Assembly: GCF_000237925.1 (NCBI RefSeq) | Contig: NW_017386003.1 | Coordinates: 131,720 to 195,719, forward strand | DNA from: Schistosoma mansoni | Taxonomy: Eukaryota; Platyhelminthes; Trematoda; Strigeidida; Schistosomatidae | DNA: 64,000 nucleotides | Reading direction: 5' to 3' | In this document: one piece after another, positions 22,667 through 35,700 of the stretch | Position numbering within the stretch: position 1 is the stretch's first letter | Layout of the letters: every line of letters starts with the position of its first letter | Made by a program: the position numbers and the translations under genes | The notes under the pieces: model-generated | Told to the model about the DNA's origin: nothing | Database searches by the model: none | Seen by the model: only the letters and a program-made list of their open reading frames with translations

Positions 22667-22866
22667 ATTTATTATCTTTTCTAGTCATACACCAGATTTC
22701 GAACCTCTCTATGTAATCTTCAAAGTCATCCCCACTTGAATAAATATCCAGCTGTCCAAGATTTGACTCCATTGTGACCGAAATATGTTAATTAGAAGTA
22801 TTCGAATTAATGTGCTAAATAAGAATTTCCGAAATAGTACACTCTAAGAAAGGTAGAACTAAATGA
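22667..22866 (-). repeat. Inverted 200-bp copy of the gypsy leader and gag start
   Basis: By eye it is the exact reverse complement of 14743-14942, without a mismatch over 200 bp. It covers the leader and the first 35 or so gag codons of copy 1. Perfect identity between otherwise decayed copies suggests a recent rearrangement or gene conversion. Confidence 0.88.
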
Positions 22867-23299
22867 AGACAAATAAATGTATCATATTCGGGATTCGTAA
22901 TTAACGGACAATTAAGTACAAAGGAATCATCAATCGATACAAATATGTGGTGCTTGTATAAAATACTAATTACTTTGTACTTGACTGTCCGCCAACTTCG
23001 AATTACAAATAAAATACATTTGTTTGCAGTCTTCTGGTTCTGTAATGAACGAGAACGCAGGTGATGACAACCCACTTAGCACGAAAGTACGGATCTCTTT
23101 CGTAAAGAGTGAAAACCATACATTTAGTACTTCGTTTGCAAATCTTCCGTCAGTTGTCTCAATCTTCCTTCATTGCTATTACAAGTGCTCTCTGTTCCTG
23201 TTCTCTTTGATTGGATCTTTCCAACCTTCTACTGCCAGGCGTTCCACTTTTTAATGATGTAAAACGCTACCCATACCTGTCGACATAAGTAGCACGCCC

Positions 23300-24385
23300 C
23301 ATAGTTCCATTTGTTGAGAATTGCGCTGTTTCGGCACTTCCTATTTAGCATATTAGTTCGGATACCTCTAATCATCATGTCGGCGTCGCGATGGAGCCTG
23401 TGTTTGAACATTTGGATATACATTCAAATTCTGAAGCTTTTGAAGAATACATTCAAAAACTCCCATTAAATCATGTAAAGTATGCTAGTTTCAAATGAAG
23501 TAAAAGATCGAAAATCCGTAAAATGATTCTCTAGGACAAAAAAGGCTAGAAAATTTATCGTGGAATTGAGGAAGCAAGCTTTCCAGTGTATGTTTGGTGA
23601 TCAACTTTATGTCCGGATGCGTGATCAATTGATTGCAGGGATCAACATACCAAATCTAGAAGGAGGGCTCACAAAAATGCCAAAGCGTTGTTTTCAAGAT
23701 GCTAGGATTACGTGTATTAATTGTGAGTGGTGCATGAAAATGACTTCCGGGAAAACAAGAATTCCACTACAATACTAAGTTATCCCAATTCAACGCCTGC
23801 TCAATGTCATGCAAATAACAATTCACTGTGGAATCGCAAAGGGGTTCACGAAGGTGAGTACTAGTTTGATAAATGTCTATCCTGCGGTAAATTTCACTCA
23901 TATAGTTCATGTGTATTTCGTCATGCTATATGTTCAAATGTCGTAAAATTGGACGCATCCAGTCAGTTTGTAAGGCTACTGTTCATTTCGCTGCAAGCAA
24001 TACTAAGCTTTGTAATTTCGATTCTATTAATTTGGATGATTCTAATATTCATACACTGTCCTCATTTACAACTTTTAATAGTTCACTCCATACTCAAAAA
24101 CGATTACATCTGTCCAGAGGTGTTTTGCACAATTTTATCATTAACACTGGCTGTATCAAGTTCATCATTTCGGCTGGGAAGTTGAAGTCATTGTATCCTG
24201 ATGCTATGATTATGCCCAACAAAGTTTTAATTTCAAGTATTGCTGATCGCAAACTTTCCATTTTTGGATGTTGTGATCCGTTAATCAGAGACGATAAATC
24301 GTCAATTATAAATTGTGGATTCCTCATGACTGAGCGTGAACTGTTTATACTAAGTCTATATAAGATCCAAACTAGATTTGGCTAA
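23300..24385 (+). pseudogene. Gypsy-type copy 3: gag and protease fragment
   Basis: The leader and gag start near 23390 (ATGGAGCCTGTGTTTGAACA) are followed by a shortened capsid region at 23450-23770, a damaged zinc-knuckle part at about 23880-23960, and a protease region at 24100-24380. The expected protease motif DTGS reads NTGC (LHNFIINTGCIKF), so the catalytic Asp is lost. Later phrases, IADRKLSIFGCCDPLI and FLMTERELFILS, fit the rest of a retropepsin fold. The copy breaks off at about 24385, where a BEL-type LTR relic begins. Confidence 0.78.
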
Positions 24386-24399
24386 AGAATAACTGTCTG

Positions 24400-25026
24400 G
24401 TAAGGGAAGAGACTCGTGTATCCCAATGGAAGTCAGAACAAGGTGATTGAGGTAACAACGGTTCTAAATTTCATCATAAATACAAATGTACAGTTTTACC
24501 TAAACAAATATTACCACTCAGTTATTCAACCAATAATTGTTCCCACAATAATCGATCTAAATAACAATAAATAGGCAAATTGATAAGAGATAAAAGAGAA
24601 TTAGCGGACGCGCCAAAAAATAAGTGTTATTCTATACTTTCTGGATAGATCAAGTAAAAATCCGTTCAAAAGACAACATTTTGTTGCCTCATAACACAAA
24701 GTGTCTTCAATTCTGGGAAAGTGCTTCAATTCACAACCGAAATGCACGATCCCAGTCAAATCAAGCAACACAATCAAAGAGGGAACAATCAATATAGCTG
24801 CCGCCAAGATTAAATATCAACTAAAACAACATAGATACAGTTCAGAAAGAAACATAGAAACTCAGTGAAAGCGAAAATGCTAAAACTGTTATGAAATGAA
24901 ACATTACAATCTCAATTGGCACAAAAAAGACTAACAAAAATGTACAACTAAAGAAACTATTAAGAACAAGTTGCAAATGTACGCATGGAGGGATTTTCAC
25001 ACGAAACCTTCAAAATGGATCTTACA
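24400..25026 (-). repeat. Diverged LTR of the same BEL/Pao family
   Basis: From about 24624 onward it matches the 520-bp LTRs in blocks: GTTATTCTATACTTTCTGGA, ATAACACAAAGTGT, GAAATGCACGATCCCAGTCA and GCATGGAGGGATTTTCACAC, ending GGATCTTACA against GGATTCTACA. The left part (24400-24620) is longer and poorly matched. Orientation follows the chimeric element's LTRs. It may be a solo LTR or a truncated end; no flanking duplication was found. Confidence 0.7.
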
Positions 25027-25970
25027 ACAGGTAAAGAAACCTTACAATGTGACACATCATCAGGTAGGGATGGTCCAATTGTGCCCAAACATTATCGAAG
25101 CGAAGTCTTCAATACGTTGCACAAACACTCATCCAGGTGTTCATGCATCCATCAAGCCTATGGCAGAACGGTTTAGCTGGCCTGGTATGAATAAAGACGT
25201 GAGGGAGTGGGCACGCTCCTGTGTAAACTGCCATAAATCTTAGATGATTAGACAACAAATGTCCCTTAGGCTCTTTCAAAACCCTGATGTTCATTTCGAC
25301 TATGTTCATCTGGATTTAGTAGGACCCCTACCAGATTCAAATGGATACTCTTATCTTTTAACCTGTGTAGACCGTTTCACTCGATGGCCAGAAGCAGTAC
25401 CTGTCAAAGACATTACTGCTGAAACAGTGGCCCGCGCCTTTGTGGAACGATGGTTAGCAAATTTCGGCTGCCCTTCAACCATCACTACACACCGTTGACG
25501 CCAGTTCGAATCTGGACTTTTCCGTTGTCTGGCCACACTATTAGAAATCAATCGCTTCCGAACGACCTCGATCAACTGATGTTTTCCTTCAACCTGACTT
25601 ACGATATAGTACACATGTCTTCGTTCGTCGAGACTCACATTGACGACCTCTCGTGTCAGCATACGAAGGACCCTTCAAAGTGCTTCAGCATGAACCTAAG
25701 TACTATATTGTCGTTGAGAACGGCACTAGCGATAGCATCAGTATCGATCGAATCAAAACAGCGTATTCAGAAGGAAATCCTATCCATGTCGATTTTCCTT
25801 CAGTACAATCGAACGATACTGCTCCTACACTTGTAGTACCTCATCCAACAGCCGACACACACGTCGATACTTCGTCAGCGTCTGAAAATAAACTTGAATA
25901 TGCTCATACTTATATATTTATTCCAAAAAATATTTTCTTAACTGAAAGGAGTATATTTAAATTTTTTTAA
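25027..25970 (+). pseudogene. Gypsy-type integrase fragment
   Basis: An HHCC-like N-terminus (THPGVHASIKPMAERFSWPG... SCVNC) leads into the core: HLDLVGPLPDSNGYSYL holds the first Asp. The second catalytic site reads TITTHR followed by a stop, so the expected Asp is His. A frame break follows, and the third catalytic region is missing or scrambled at 25540-25640. YEGPFKVLQHEPKYYIV at about 25654-25710 is the GPY/F domain, followed by a C-terminal tail to about 25900. It is clearly inactive. Confidence 0.85.
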
Positions 25971-26480
25971 AACGATTTTTTGAATCGCTTTTACGCTGTC
26001 GCATACGTATTAGTTCATTTACCTTTTTTCGCCTACTTTGTGTCTTTACGCAAGTACGAGTGTATTTCGGCATGTATTTACACATTCTAATTTTTCTTTT
26101 CCAGGACAGCTGGAAAAGAACGATGAAGTTTATGAAGAGCCGAGATTTCAATTGTACTTTGTTTCCCGATTACTATAATGTATTTCATGGCCTGTTATAG
26201 TAAGGAACGATGACCAGACGCTGCTTAACATAGCTAGCTATCATAAGAGTGTTTACCAACGCAAACTCGTTTGGTTTAAACTTCTGGCTGGCCATGTGGT
26301 GGAGTCATCACTATCTCACTAGGGAGGGGAGTGATCTGTAGCTGTAAATAATTCCCCGGAATCAATAGGTTTGTAAGTGTTCGACATTGGATGCTGACCA
26401 CATTCGTTTTAGTGGACGCATTTAGCTGAAGGCGCTCGGTCATGCGTCCGTACCAGATCACGTTTTGGAACGGTATGTAC
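25971..26480 (+). repeat. 3' untranslated part of a gypsy copy with possible polypurine tract
   Basis: A purine run, AGGGAGGGGAG (26321-26331), is followed by TGTAGCTG at 26337, which looks like a polypurine tract and LTR start. I could not find a matching LTR end, so the boundary is uncertain. The rest shows no coding potential. Confidence 0.35.
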
Positions 26481-27124
26481 AACATCTCCTGCGACCACTA
26501 GCCAGATTAGATCAGTCACTCATCGATACATTGATAACTCATCAAATATATCTTCCAACCTCCTCGCTTCTGAATTTGATTCCACTGGGTGGGCGCGATC
26601 CACTTATTTGTGGTACTGGTAAAGTGTTGTCAAACTACAATACTAGTGGTATCTTCAGCAGGGACGCAAGTGGAATTGTTTGAAAAATTGGTTATATGAC
26701 TTCAGTATCCATATGATTTGGTATGTTTTGAGGGACTGGTCCCAAGACCAAACTGCTCAATGGGAGTTATAGACACAAAAACAACTCATGGAATCAGATA
26801 TCTCCTTCACTACCATGGCTTTAACAACCCATAACTTTTTAGCTGAATTATTCAACAACTCTTCCAACATATTAAAGTGACTTTATAAAATTCATTCGTT
26901 TATAATTAGAATGAGATCGATTGTGTTAACTAAAACAGATTGCGGGAATTTGCATGTGACGTAACGCCAAGGTCATAGGGATATATCAGTAAGAATAACA
27001 TTCAAAATAATAGTAAATCTACTGCTTTCTCAAACTGAAAAATGTGTCAAACTCAGGGATAAAGAGGATTTTTTGTGACATCTAACTACAACTGCACAGT
27101 TATCAAGGCCACAAGATTTGCGTA

Positions 27125-28375
27125 ATAATTATTACTATAATTATTATTATCGCTTTTAAAAGCGATTGAGAGATATGACGAAACAATTATATACTGACGA
27201 TCTTTAGTTAACCACATAGCTTCAATATTGTTTGTGTGTACTCCGGTTGTGTAAGTTTGTCATCCTTTTACGCATATGTCCCTACAATACTCACAACACT
27301 GAACAGCCGAAGTTTCAGTAACATCTGCGAATATTGCAGCTAATGATACTGGCGCTTCTTCATACAGTTTGCGGCATTTGTAATTTGCCTTAGTCCCAAG
27401 CTGGATCGAACGAGAAAAGTATCTATTCGGTTTCAGTTTGGAAAGGACAGGAGGCTTGATGGCCTGTGTTAGTCCTGGCAATGATGGTCTCTCAGTTGAT
27501 ACAACTTTCTTTTGAAGGAGTCGACGGATGGAGCCTCAACCACGTGCTGAGGTAATGAATTCCACTTGTTGATTATTCGATGGGAAAGTCGGTAGTCAGC
27601 TGACAAGTAATTCGTTCTGGGCTTGTGAACGTTTTTGGAGTCTCCTCGTAGATTTTCTGTTTTGGAAGACAATAAAAATGAGGGCTCATCAGGTGCAAAT
27701 TTGTCATTAAGCAATTTGAAAACTGTAATCAAGTCGCCTCTGATTCTTCTATATGACAGCGGAAATAGGTTTAGCTTGGTCAGTCTAGTACCATACGGGA
27801 GCTTCGCTATTCCGGGAATCAGCCTAGTTGCTGTTCTCTGAACCCTTTCCAAGAGTTCAGTCTTTTTTAGGCAGGGGCCAGCCGCTTTTATGCAGTACTC
27901 AAGTTTAGGGCGTACGAACACTGTATACAAAGTCAGAAACGTTTTAGCGTCAAGATGCCTAAAAGCCCTGCGTATGGACCATAAAGTTCTAAAACGTTTG
28001 GCGGCTATTGCACGGCAGTGTGCAGTAGTCTTTAAGTCTTGACTAACGATGACGCCTAAGTCATTGTGTGCCTGAACAATAGGTAACTCAGTGTTATTCA
28101 TCATGTATGTATCTGTACCCTGGTGGCCAATATGCATCACAATACACTTGGAAGTGTTTATCGGCAATTGCCAGGTTTAGGACCATTCAGATAATCTCTC
28201 CAGGTCATTTTAAAGTTCTAAGCTATCGCCCTTACTTTTTATCGCTCTCCATATTTTGACATCGTCAGCATAGAGTAAGACCGATGATGATAGTAGATGA
28301 GGGAGGTCATTTACGTACAGGAGGAATAACACTGGCCCTAAAACTGTACCCTGGGGGACTTTACTAGCAGACGTC
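27125..28375 (-). pseudogene. 5'-truncated CR1-like non-LTR retrotransposon
   Basis: On the minus strand, 28375 to about 28170 encodes [20 protein letters not shown] and [10 protein letters not shown], the RT motif with an intact catalytic YADD. After two stops, an open frame at 28167-27469 holds the thumb and post-RT region (VRPKLEYC, LERVQRTATRLI, LNLFPLSYRRIRGDLI, KWNSLPQHVVEAPSVDSFK), typical of the CR1/Jockey clade, to which schistosome SR1 elements belong. The 3' end runs to a TAA/ATT-rich tail near 27125-27150. The RT N-terminus and endonuclease are missing, as expected from aborted target-primed insertion. Confidence 0.85.
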
Positions 28376-28399
28376 TTCCTCCAACATATATATATTGTG

Positions 28400-29780
28400 T
28401 ATTTGTTGCATCAAAAGCATTCTCGGTCTACTTTAACTTGAATTATTTCAGTTAATGTTTGAAATTATGTTGAAAACTTTGTCTCATGTTACCTTCTTTT
28501 GCATATACTCTGACACTTGTGTCATTATTGTGATCATATTGTGTTGGCAGTGCATTCAAAGGAGAACATCACGGTAGTCTGCACAAGGTCTATAAGTCAT
28601 TTGATTGCCACAATTAAAAATAAAGTAACTTCTTAATAGTCTCATTTATTTAGCTGCTTAATTGTCACATCTTTTCTAAAATCCCCTGTGAACCGATTGT
28701 ACATGAGCACCATGTGCTGAAATTGGCGCCGTAACCTTGAGATCCCCTAAGCACTTCTGATTGGCTGGTCCATAAATGCTAGTTGCCCAGAACATCAGCT
28801 TAACCACTAACACATAAACCCAAACCTTTCGCATTATCGTGAGTTGGTGACAAAAACTATGGAGTGTTTGTCCCATCTCACAACATTAGCTCCACCGCTA
28901 ATTTGTAAAATTCAACCTTTGTTCTTTTCCTTTGGAAAATCGGCATTTAAAGGTTGATTATCAAGATCAAAGTTATTATTGCACTTCTAGTATTGTTTTT
29001 TGCTGTTATTTTTTTGTAACTAGGTGTCGTTTCCTGATTAGGTGACAGGTCACTCAAGATCGTCAGTATATCATGCTTTTACCAAAAGATATTTCTTCAA
29101 GCACGTAAAATAGCTTTGAAAAACCAACAAATATCGTACTGCACAAAACAATGCTTCTAGATCTGGATGGATTGCAAATGGCCTTAATTGTTTCATGGTT
29201 ACTTGGAACAACTAACTATTAGTTTTTGATAAACTGATCAGCGAATTGTCATGGATTTCTATTCTAGGTAGATAAATGCTCTTAAATATAGTGTAACGTA
29301 TTAGTACTTCCAATATTCTAATGTTGTGCAACAGCACGCCCTATGCATTTTTACGCGAAATACGTACGTTGCTTAAAGCTAAATTTCACTGTGCATGTAG
29401 ATAAGCCCATAACGAGCCGTTCGTTGCCAACGCAATAGTCTACATTATTGTTCAAACCCTGAAGCCGTATTCATAGAAACATTTACCTCGATAAACCATT
29501 CTTTTGAGAACATTTTCCAATCTATAAAAATAAACATAAACTTGGGATATCTTTGGAGCTTTTAAGCTAGTTTTATTCGGTCAGTTTGATTGTAAACACG
29601 AACATTCTCAATGCATCGATTTCGAATTTCACGGAGAAAACACATCACAATCTATACGATTTCGATCTTGATTTTCCTCACTGTTCTTTAGACGAGTTAT
29701 ATTTTTAAATATTTTAGAACGAACAAATTCTAATATTCACCACATAATGGGTACACAATAATGTCTCATTGCAATCAGTT
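28400..29780. other. Spacer and probable upstream region of the 29.8-kb gene
   Basis: I see no exon or element here. The part just ahead of 29787 should hold the promoter and 5' UTR of the next gene, but no core promoter motif is clear. Confidence 0.4.
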
Positions 29781-29786
29781 ACAATA

Positions 29787-32700
29787 ATGTCAGATGTTAA
29801 TCAACTTACCAATCCGTCTTTAGACAGTTCAGATGTTGATGCATACCCAAGGTTTGCCGGTCGCACACTAAGGAAGGATTTGTCAGATAAACTTCCTAGT
29901 CCATCTAAGCAGGTAACAAACTGGTAAAATTTGAGAAACGATTCATGCAGGTTAGATTCCGCCCAAATGTTATCACAAATTCCTTTGATCATCTAGCTGA
30001 CAAAATGTCTTTGGATTTTACTGAAACTGGTTTCGATGAATTGACCAATATCACATCATCTTTTGGTAATTCGGACTCCATTTCCATATTGCGAAATCGT
30101 TACCCACCAGATAATGCGCCTACACAAAACCAATTTTATTGTAAACAAACACTTTATGATGTATCTGAGGCAATGGAAAATAATGTCAATAAAATGTGTA
30201 ACCTTTCTGTGGATACTGAATGTCACCTTAAAGGCAGCTGTCAAAGTGTTTCATTCCTCAAAACTACCGATCACCTCCCTCAGCAGCCGTTACCATCCTG
30301 TGGTCCTGTATATAGTTCCAAAAACTGTCCTTCAGATGCGAAGAGTTCAAGTGACCAAGATCCCAGAGAACTACCCACCTATTCTTTTACTCATTCCGAA
30401 AGTCTGTCTTTGTCAAGTCTGACAGATTTAAGTTGTCTGGATTCAAATACAACTTCTTTTTGCAATCCAGGAGATGCGACTCTAAATTTCTCACAACCAG
30501 TCTTCAATACAACGAAAGCCTTAGAACAGGAAATCAAATCCCTATCTAGGAAAGTCAATAATGCTTCCAAAGAGGTAAGTTTCTCATTTTGTGCTCCAGT
30601 TAATTATAATGTAACTGTACAAAGTAGCCTGCTGATCGTATGAAGTGAGATAAGTACAATAGTTTTAGTCGATTAGAATGTTACTTAATTTATACCGTTA
30701 ATATGGTGACAAAATGATTCAACCTGCTTATTTCTGATTCATGTATAACTTTAAAATAGTTTTTCCATATTAGTGTGAATAATATTAATTAAGGCTTGAA
30801 TAACTCCAAAGTGTCTGCGTGATATATTTGTTCACTGTACACAATAAGCAAGTAATAGGTATTTGACTATAATCGAAAACCTTACTTTTATGCAGTACAA
30901 TATTACATGGGATTATGTTTTATCCGTTTTTTTGTTTCAAGCAGTCTGATAGTCCCAGTTAGCTAGATTTCAACGTGATGGTCTATCACGTTATATCAAC
31001 TAATAAATTTGAATGTATCCATAACACAAACTTAAATAACATAAAATCTATCCAAAATATGTATCCCCCTTAACTATCACACTATACAACGACATAAAGT
31101 GTGATTGATTTAAAAAACAAAAATACGGAGTTAAACCTTAATGTTCACAACGATAGTAAACCAGTCAGGGAAAAATATTAGGTTATAATGATTAGTTCCA
31201 ACTGTGATTGAGGCGGCCTCAAGTGCTTATAAAAGGTGGCTATCTTTCTCGGTTAGTCGTACTATGAGATGGTACTGCCTCTTCAGAACGCTGAAAGGAA
31301 CACTGGGCTGGGCATAGTCTTGGCAGCCTGGGATTGATGAAGAAATAAATTTTCTGGCCGGTATAGAACGGTTGCGTTTTCACAACCACCACTTCAAGGT
31401 AGTAGCTATGTTCCGGAACAGCGTTAAACGTCGGCCAAAAGTAAAAGAGCGAAAACTTGTGCATAAGAAATGAAAGATATAGAATGGCACGTATGTTCCT
31501 AACTACATTTTACTAGTCTCTTTATCTAACTGCATCAAGTGTTTTGTGCATTATGTGTTCTCACTCGGAAAAATTGGCCGATTATTACACGCGCTCATCC
31601 AGTCAGTCAATAAAATCCCCTCTTAGTATTTTACTCCCTTCTTGGGAGACCCAAAGGAATTATCCATCTGTAACTTACATCTCAATGAATAATTTTTTCA
31701 TTCCAGACACTATTTGATTGACACTTCAGAAATCTCATGCTAAGTAGTAAGACAAGTTGAATGTATTCTTCTAAACATCGTGTGTAAACTGTCAAATACT
31801 TCATGTACTTTGTATGTGACAGATTTAAAAATGTAACAGTGACGAATTTTAGTGTAAATATGAAAATATCCGTTGGTATTTGCTTAATTTCGGGCAATTA
31901 CAAACCCAATGAAATATTTCTTTGTCCATCAACATTCTATGAATACTACATACTTTATTCTAATATTCACCAGTAAAAATGTTAACCGGAATAAAGTTCA
32001 AAGTGGTTATGATCGATCCCTTGTGATCCCCTACTTTTAAAGCATCGCTAACCAACAGTGGTATTATCAATTGAACAATGTTAGGATGAAATGGGAGGTT
32101 TTCTAATGATATGTTGCCCTTTTTATTTTCCTATATTAAAAGCTTAATTTTTGATTACTGTTTACTTCTTTTTTGAAGATAATTTCGCATTGGCTATTGG
32201 CTTATTTATTTATTTATTATTGCCTAGAAAGAAAGCTCGGTATAATAGAGTACCAAATACATGTTCTATGCAAAACAAAATGTGTTATGAAGAGATGAAA
32301 AGGTGACAAATCATGCCAAAAATATAAATGAATCGAAATAACGATATGTATTTAAAAAGTGCATTCAGAGTTTAAAGGCAATGTAGATCTCCTTTAGCGT
32401 TAGGATATACATCTTACCGTTTATGAAGATAAAAAATAGAAAATCATAGCATAGTCCCTACTGAAATCTATGGTTCTTAGGATCCGACCCCAGAAATTTT
32501 TAACGAGTGCTTATTAAAGAAACTGTTTCACTCTAGCCTACCATGTCGTAATCTGAACATCTCTACTTTTCTACTCATTCTAAAAGTCGAAAAATAATAT
32601 GCAATATAGTATGACATTTGGAAAGTGTGATCAATCCACAAAAGCCAGTATTATAAAATGATATCACCAACAGAATTTTCGTGTTCAATGTACCTGAACA

Positions 32701-35700
32701 GAAGTTTCAGGACCTCAGTATCATTTACACTACTTGCCCACTAGATCTAACCTATCTTATATTCTGTAGTATGGCTTGGTGTACATAGTCTACTTCGCCT
32801 CTTGAAGTCATCCTACACACCTGAGTATTTATAGCTCTTCCCACTCGTTACCTTCGCACACTGAAAGTGTTCCTTAAATGTTGGATAAATATTTAAAAAA
32901 AACTTAACCAATCATGTACATCAAACATGCTTGTAAATTAAGGCAATGTCGAGGCAATACGCACAGTATGCACATATGCCAATTAGAGACTGACCAGTTG
33001 CAGTCCAAAAACATCAATGGGAAGATTCAACCAAACAATACTAAGTGAATTTAATGATGTACATCGTTTCTGAAATCCAGACCAGACGAGTGATAAGACG
33101 GTATTTGATAACAGCCGTCCACTTTTTCACTATCATCTTTATAAAACGTTACTGAGTGGAGGACATTATGTTTGAGCAATAATTTGCCCTCCTTCCTCCT
33201 GGAGACATCAAGGCATATTAGGCATTATGAAAATGTTTTAGCATTAATTCACTGATAATACACTAGCATGATAGTTTGTAGGTTCAAACATTTATTATTG
33301 TCCACTAAACTTCATCGTGATGCTAACCTTTGAATAAAAAACAGTAGTGTATTTTTCTCTGTCATTAAGCATTACACTGACGAGATACGCTTAGAAGCGG
33401 AACGTGTTGTAAATGAAGCTTGCAATACTCTTCCTGCTGGAGATAATTCAATCAATCCTTTAATTCTCAATCCAAGAATCACTGTTAATGTACCTGAAAA
33501 TGTATCTACGTATGAAAATCTTATAGATTTGACAGTGGATGAATCGGAAATAGTACGTTTGGAGCGTCAACGAATTGCAGCCCAGCGTAAACGATTGCTT
33601 GAAGCGAATAGGAAACAAAATATCAAAGTTGTAAGTTTGATTATTTTCTCTCAGTATTTTTGGGAGTAAGGCCAGTTTTAGCGTGTTTCGTATTGATGAT
33701 ATTGTTCTTAATGTGTGTAGGCTACTCAGCTCTGAGGGTGGTGGTTAGTCTTAAACTGAGTCGCTTAATAATGACAACTCCTCATGACATTGCTGGAATA
33801 AAAATCTAACCCGCCAAAGATAATTAAAGAATCTTGATTTATTAAAGTTGGACAATATCATTTATGTAGGTGGACGGTTACAATTACCGTCCTCAACCTC
33901 TTGACAGTAAGTACCCGATTATATTTCCCACCAGACACTTTTATTTACAGACTTGATTATGGTTCACTTCCACGTACATAAAGCACATATCAAGATCATA
34001 CACTTGCTTAGTAGTCTTTGCAAAGAAATACGGATTATTAGAGATCTCATATCGTTTTTTCACTCAGAAATTTCGGTCCTTGTAGTCATGCCCTTACCTT
34101 ATTTTTATCATTTAGTGATAGTCCACGTTACACGAAATCTTCAAGATCCAGTTTACTCCTAACGTATTTCTATTGGTTTCGAATAGATAGCTGATATGTA
34201 GTTACCACTATCCTATTACTTACGAACCTTTTGAATCCTTTGGTTGTATCTCTTACAATCAAGCATGATTAGCGAGTTTGTTCAATAGGTAACAGAGAAA
34301 ACAGGAGTATTTAGCTGTTCTTCAATTAAGATTTAAGTGGCTAAATGTGCAGAGATACTTAACCAAGTGTTTTAGTCCTTATCAATGACGTTATTGCAAC
34401 CAGAAATCAGTCACCAAGGCCTATTATCTAACAGGCAATCTACGAAGTTGACAGACAAATCAAGATTTTGTAGATGAAGATTACAACTGAAAGAATTATC
34501 TGGGATGTATGAAATTTTTGTTTGATCGTAGAATCATATAGTTAAACAACGATGATTGCCAACTGCGAAAGTAGTGGGTGTTTTGGAAATAAATGTCAAC
34601 TTCGATCCATAGGAAAGAATCAACAAATAATATATATCCCAGTTAAAACCCACCACTTAGACACAGTGTAATCTCGGACTGACCATTCTTTATTTGACTA
34701 ACAATTACGAAATTGTACGTTTTTCATAAATACGACTAATTCTTTCGTTGTTTTATTTTGTGTTCCTACTACTGGTCGCTAATGAACTGTTCCATTTCAC
34801 ATTTTCATATCAGTTGTACTAATTCGTGTTTTCGAAACAGGTATAATTTGTCGGCTGTTCTTAGTTTTCCTGTTTTGACTATGACCATATCAAGCTTCCG
34901 CGTACAGTAGCCTAGAAATGTGTTTGGAAAATCCATCTGAAATTATATTAGATCCAATAAAACTGTTTGGAGAGGTACAGACCACTTGGTTGATGTCTGT
35001 GCGATAATCCTAATCGATGGTTGAAAAAGATATTCAGCCACTGTGGTAACAATTTATTTTTTAGACTGTTGGGGTTATCCAGAAAATTTCTCACAAAAGA
35101 CAAGAAAGGCTCAGGAAACACTAAGAAGGATTTTATTCAATAAGCGTTCACTAGAAGTTTTGCCAGAAAACATCACGAAAATGAAAAGTCACATGTAGAG
35201 TTTCTGATTGGCTGATTACCACGCTGCTACTATGTTTAGTAGCATTCTAGAATTTTCAGGAAAACCCAAGAACTTCTAAAATACTATAAAAAACCCATAT
35301 TTTCTGTACATGAATGGACCTTTGGAGTCGAGTGCTTCTCACATATTTTGCATCTTTTCTCTCGTGTTCAAGTTGCTGTGTAGGTTTAGCTTGGGGGTTA
35401 CGAGATTAGCTTAGGATCCGAGTATAGCGTTCAATTAGCAAGACTTATCATAGACAAAGATACATTCTTTAGCTTCCTACAGATACTTATTTTTAGTATT
35501 ATTTCACAATTTTTTTTATTTTTAAAATCGTCCTCTGATTTTTGAAATCATATTGAAATCATATGAGACTGATTTATGGACGACCTTTGAGCGATGCTAA
35601 AGTGACCTAGAGAATGTCTACCTACTTGGTAGGGCTAAATGAGGGTTATAAACCAGTGTGAAGAGTCGGGATTATCATTTACAGCTGATGAATAGGGTTA

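Noticed and set aside
31240-31464. 74-codon minus-strand frame in a GC-richer intronic patch
   Set aside because: No family resemblance; probably an old repeat within the second intron of the 29.8-kb gene.
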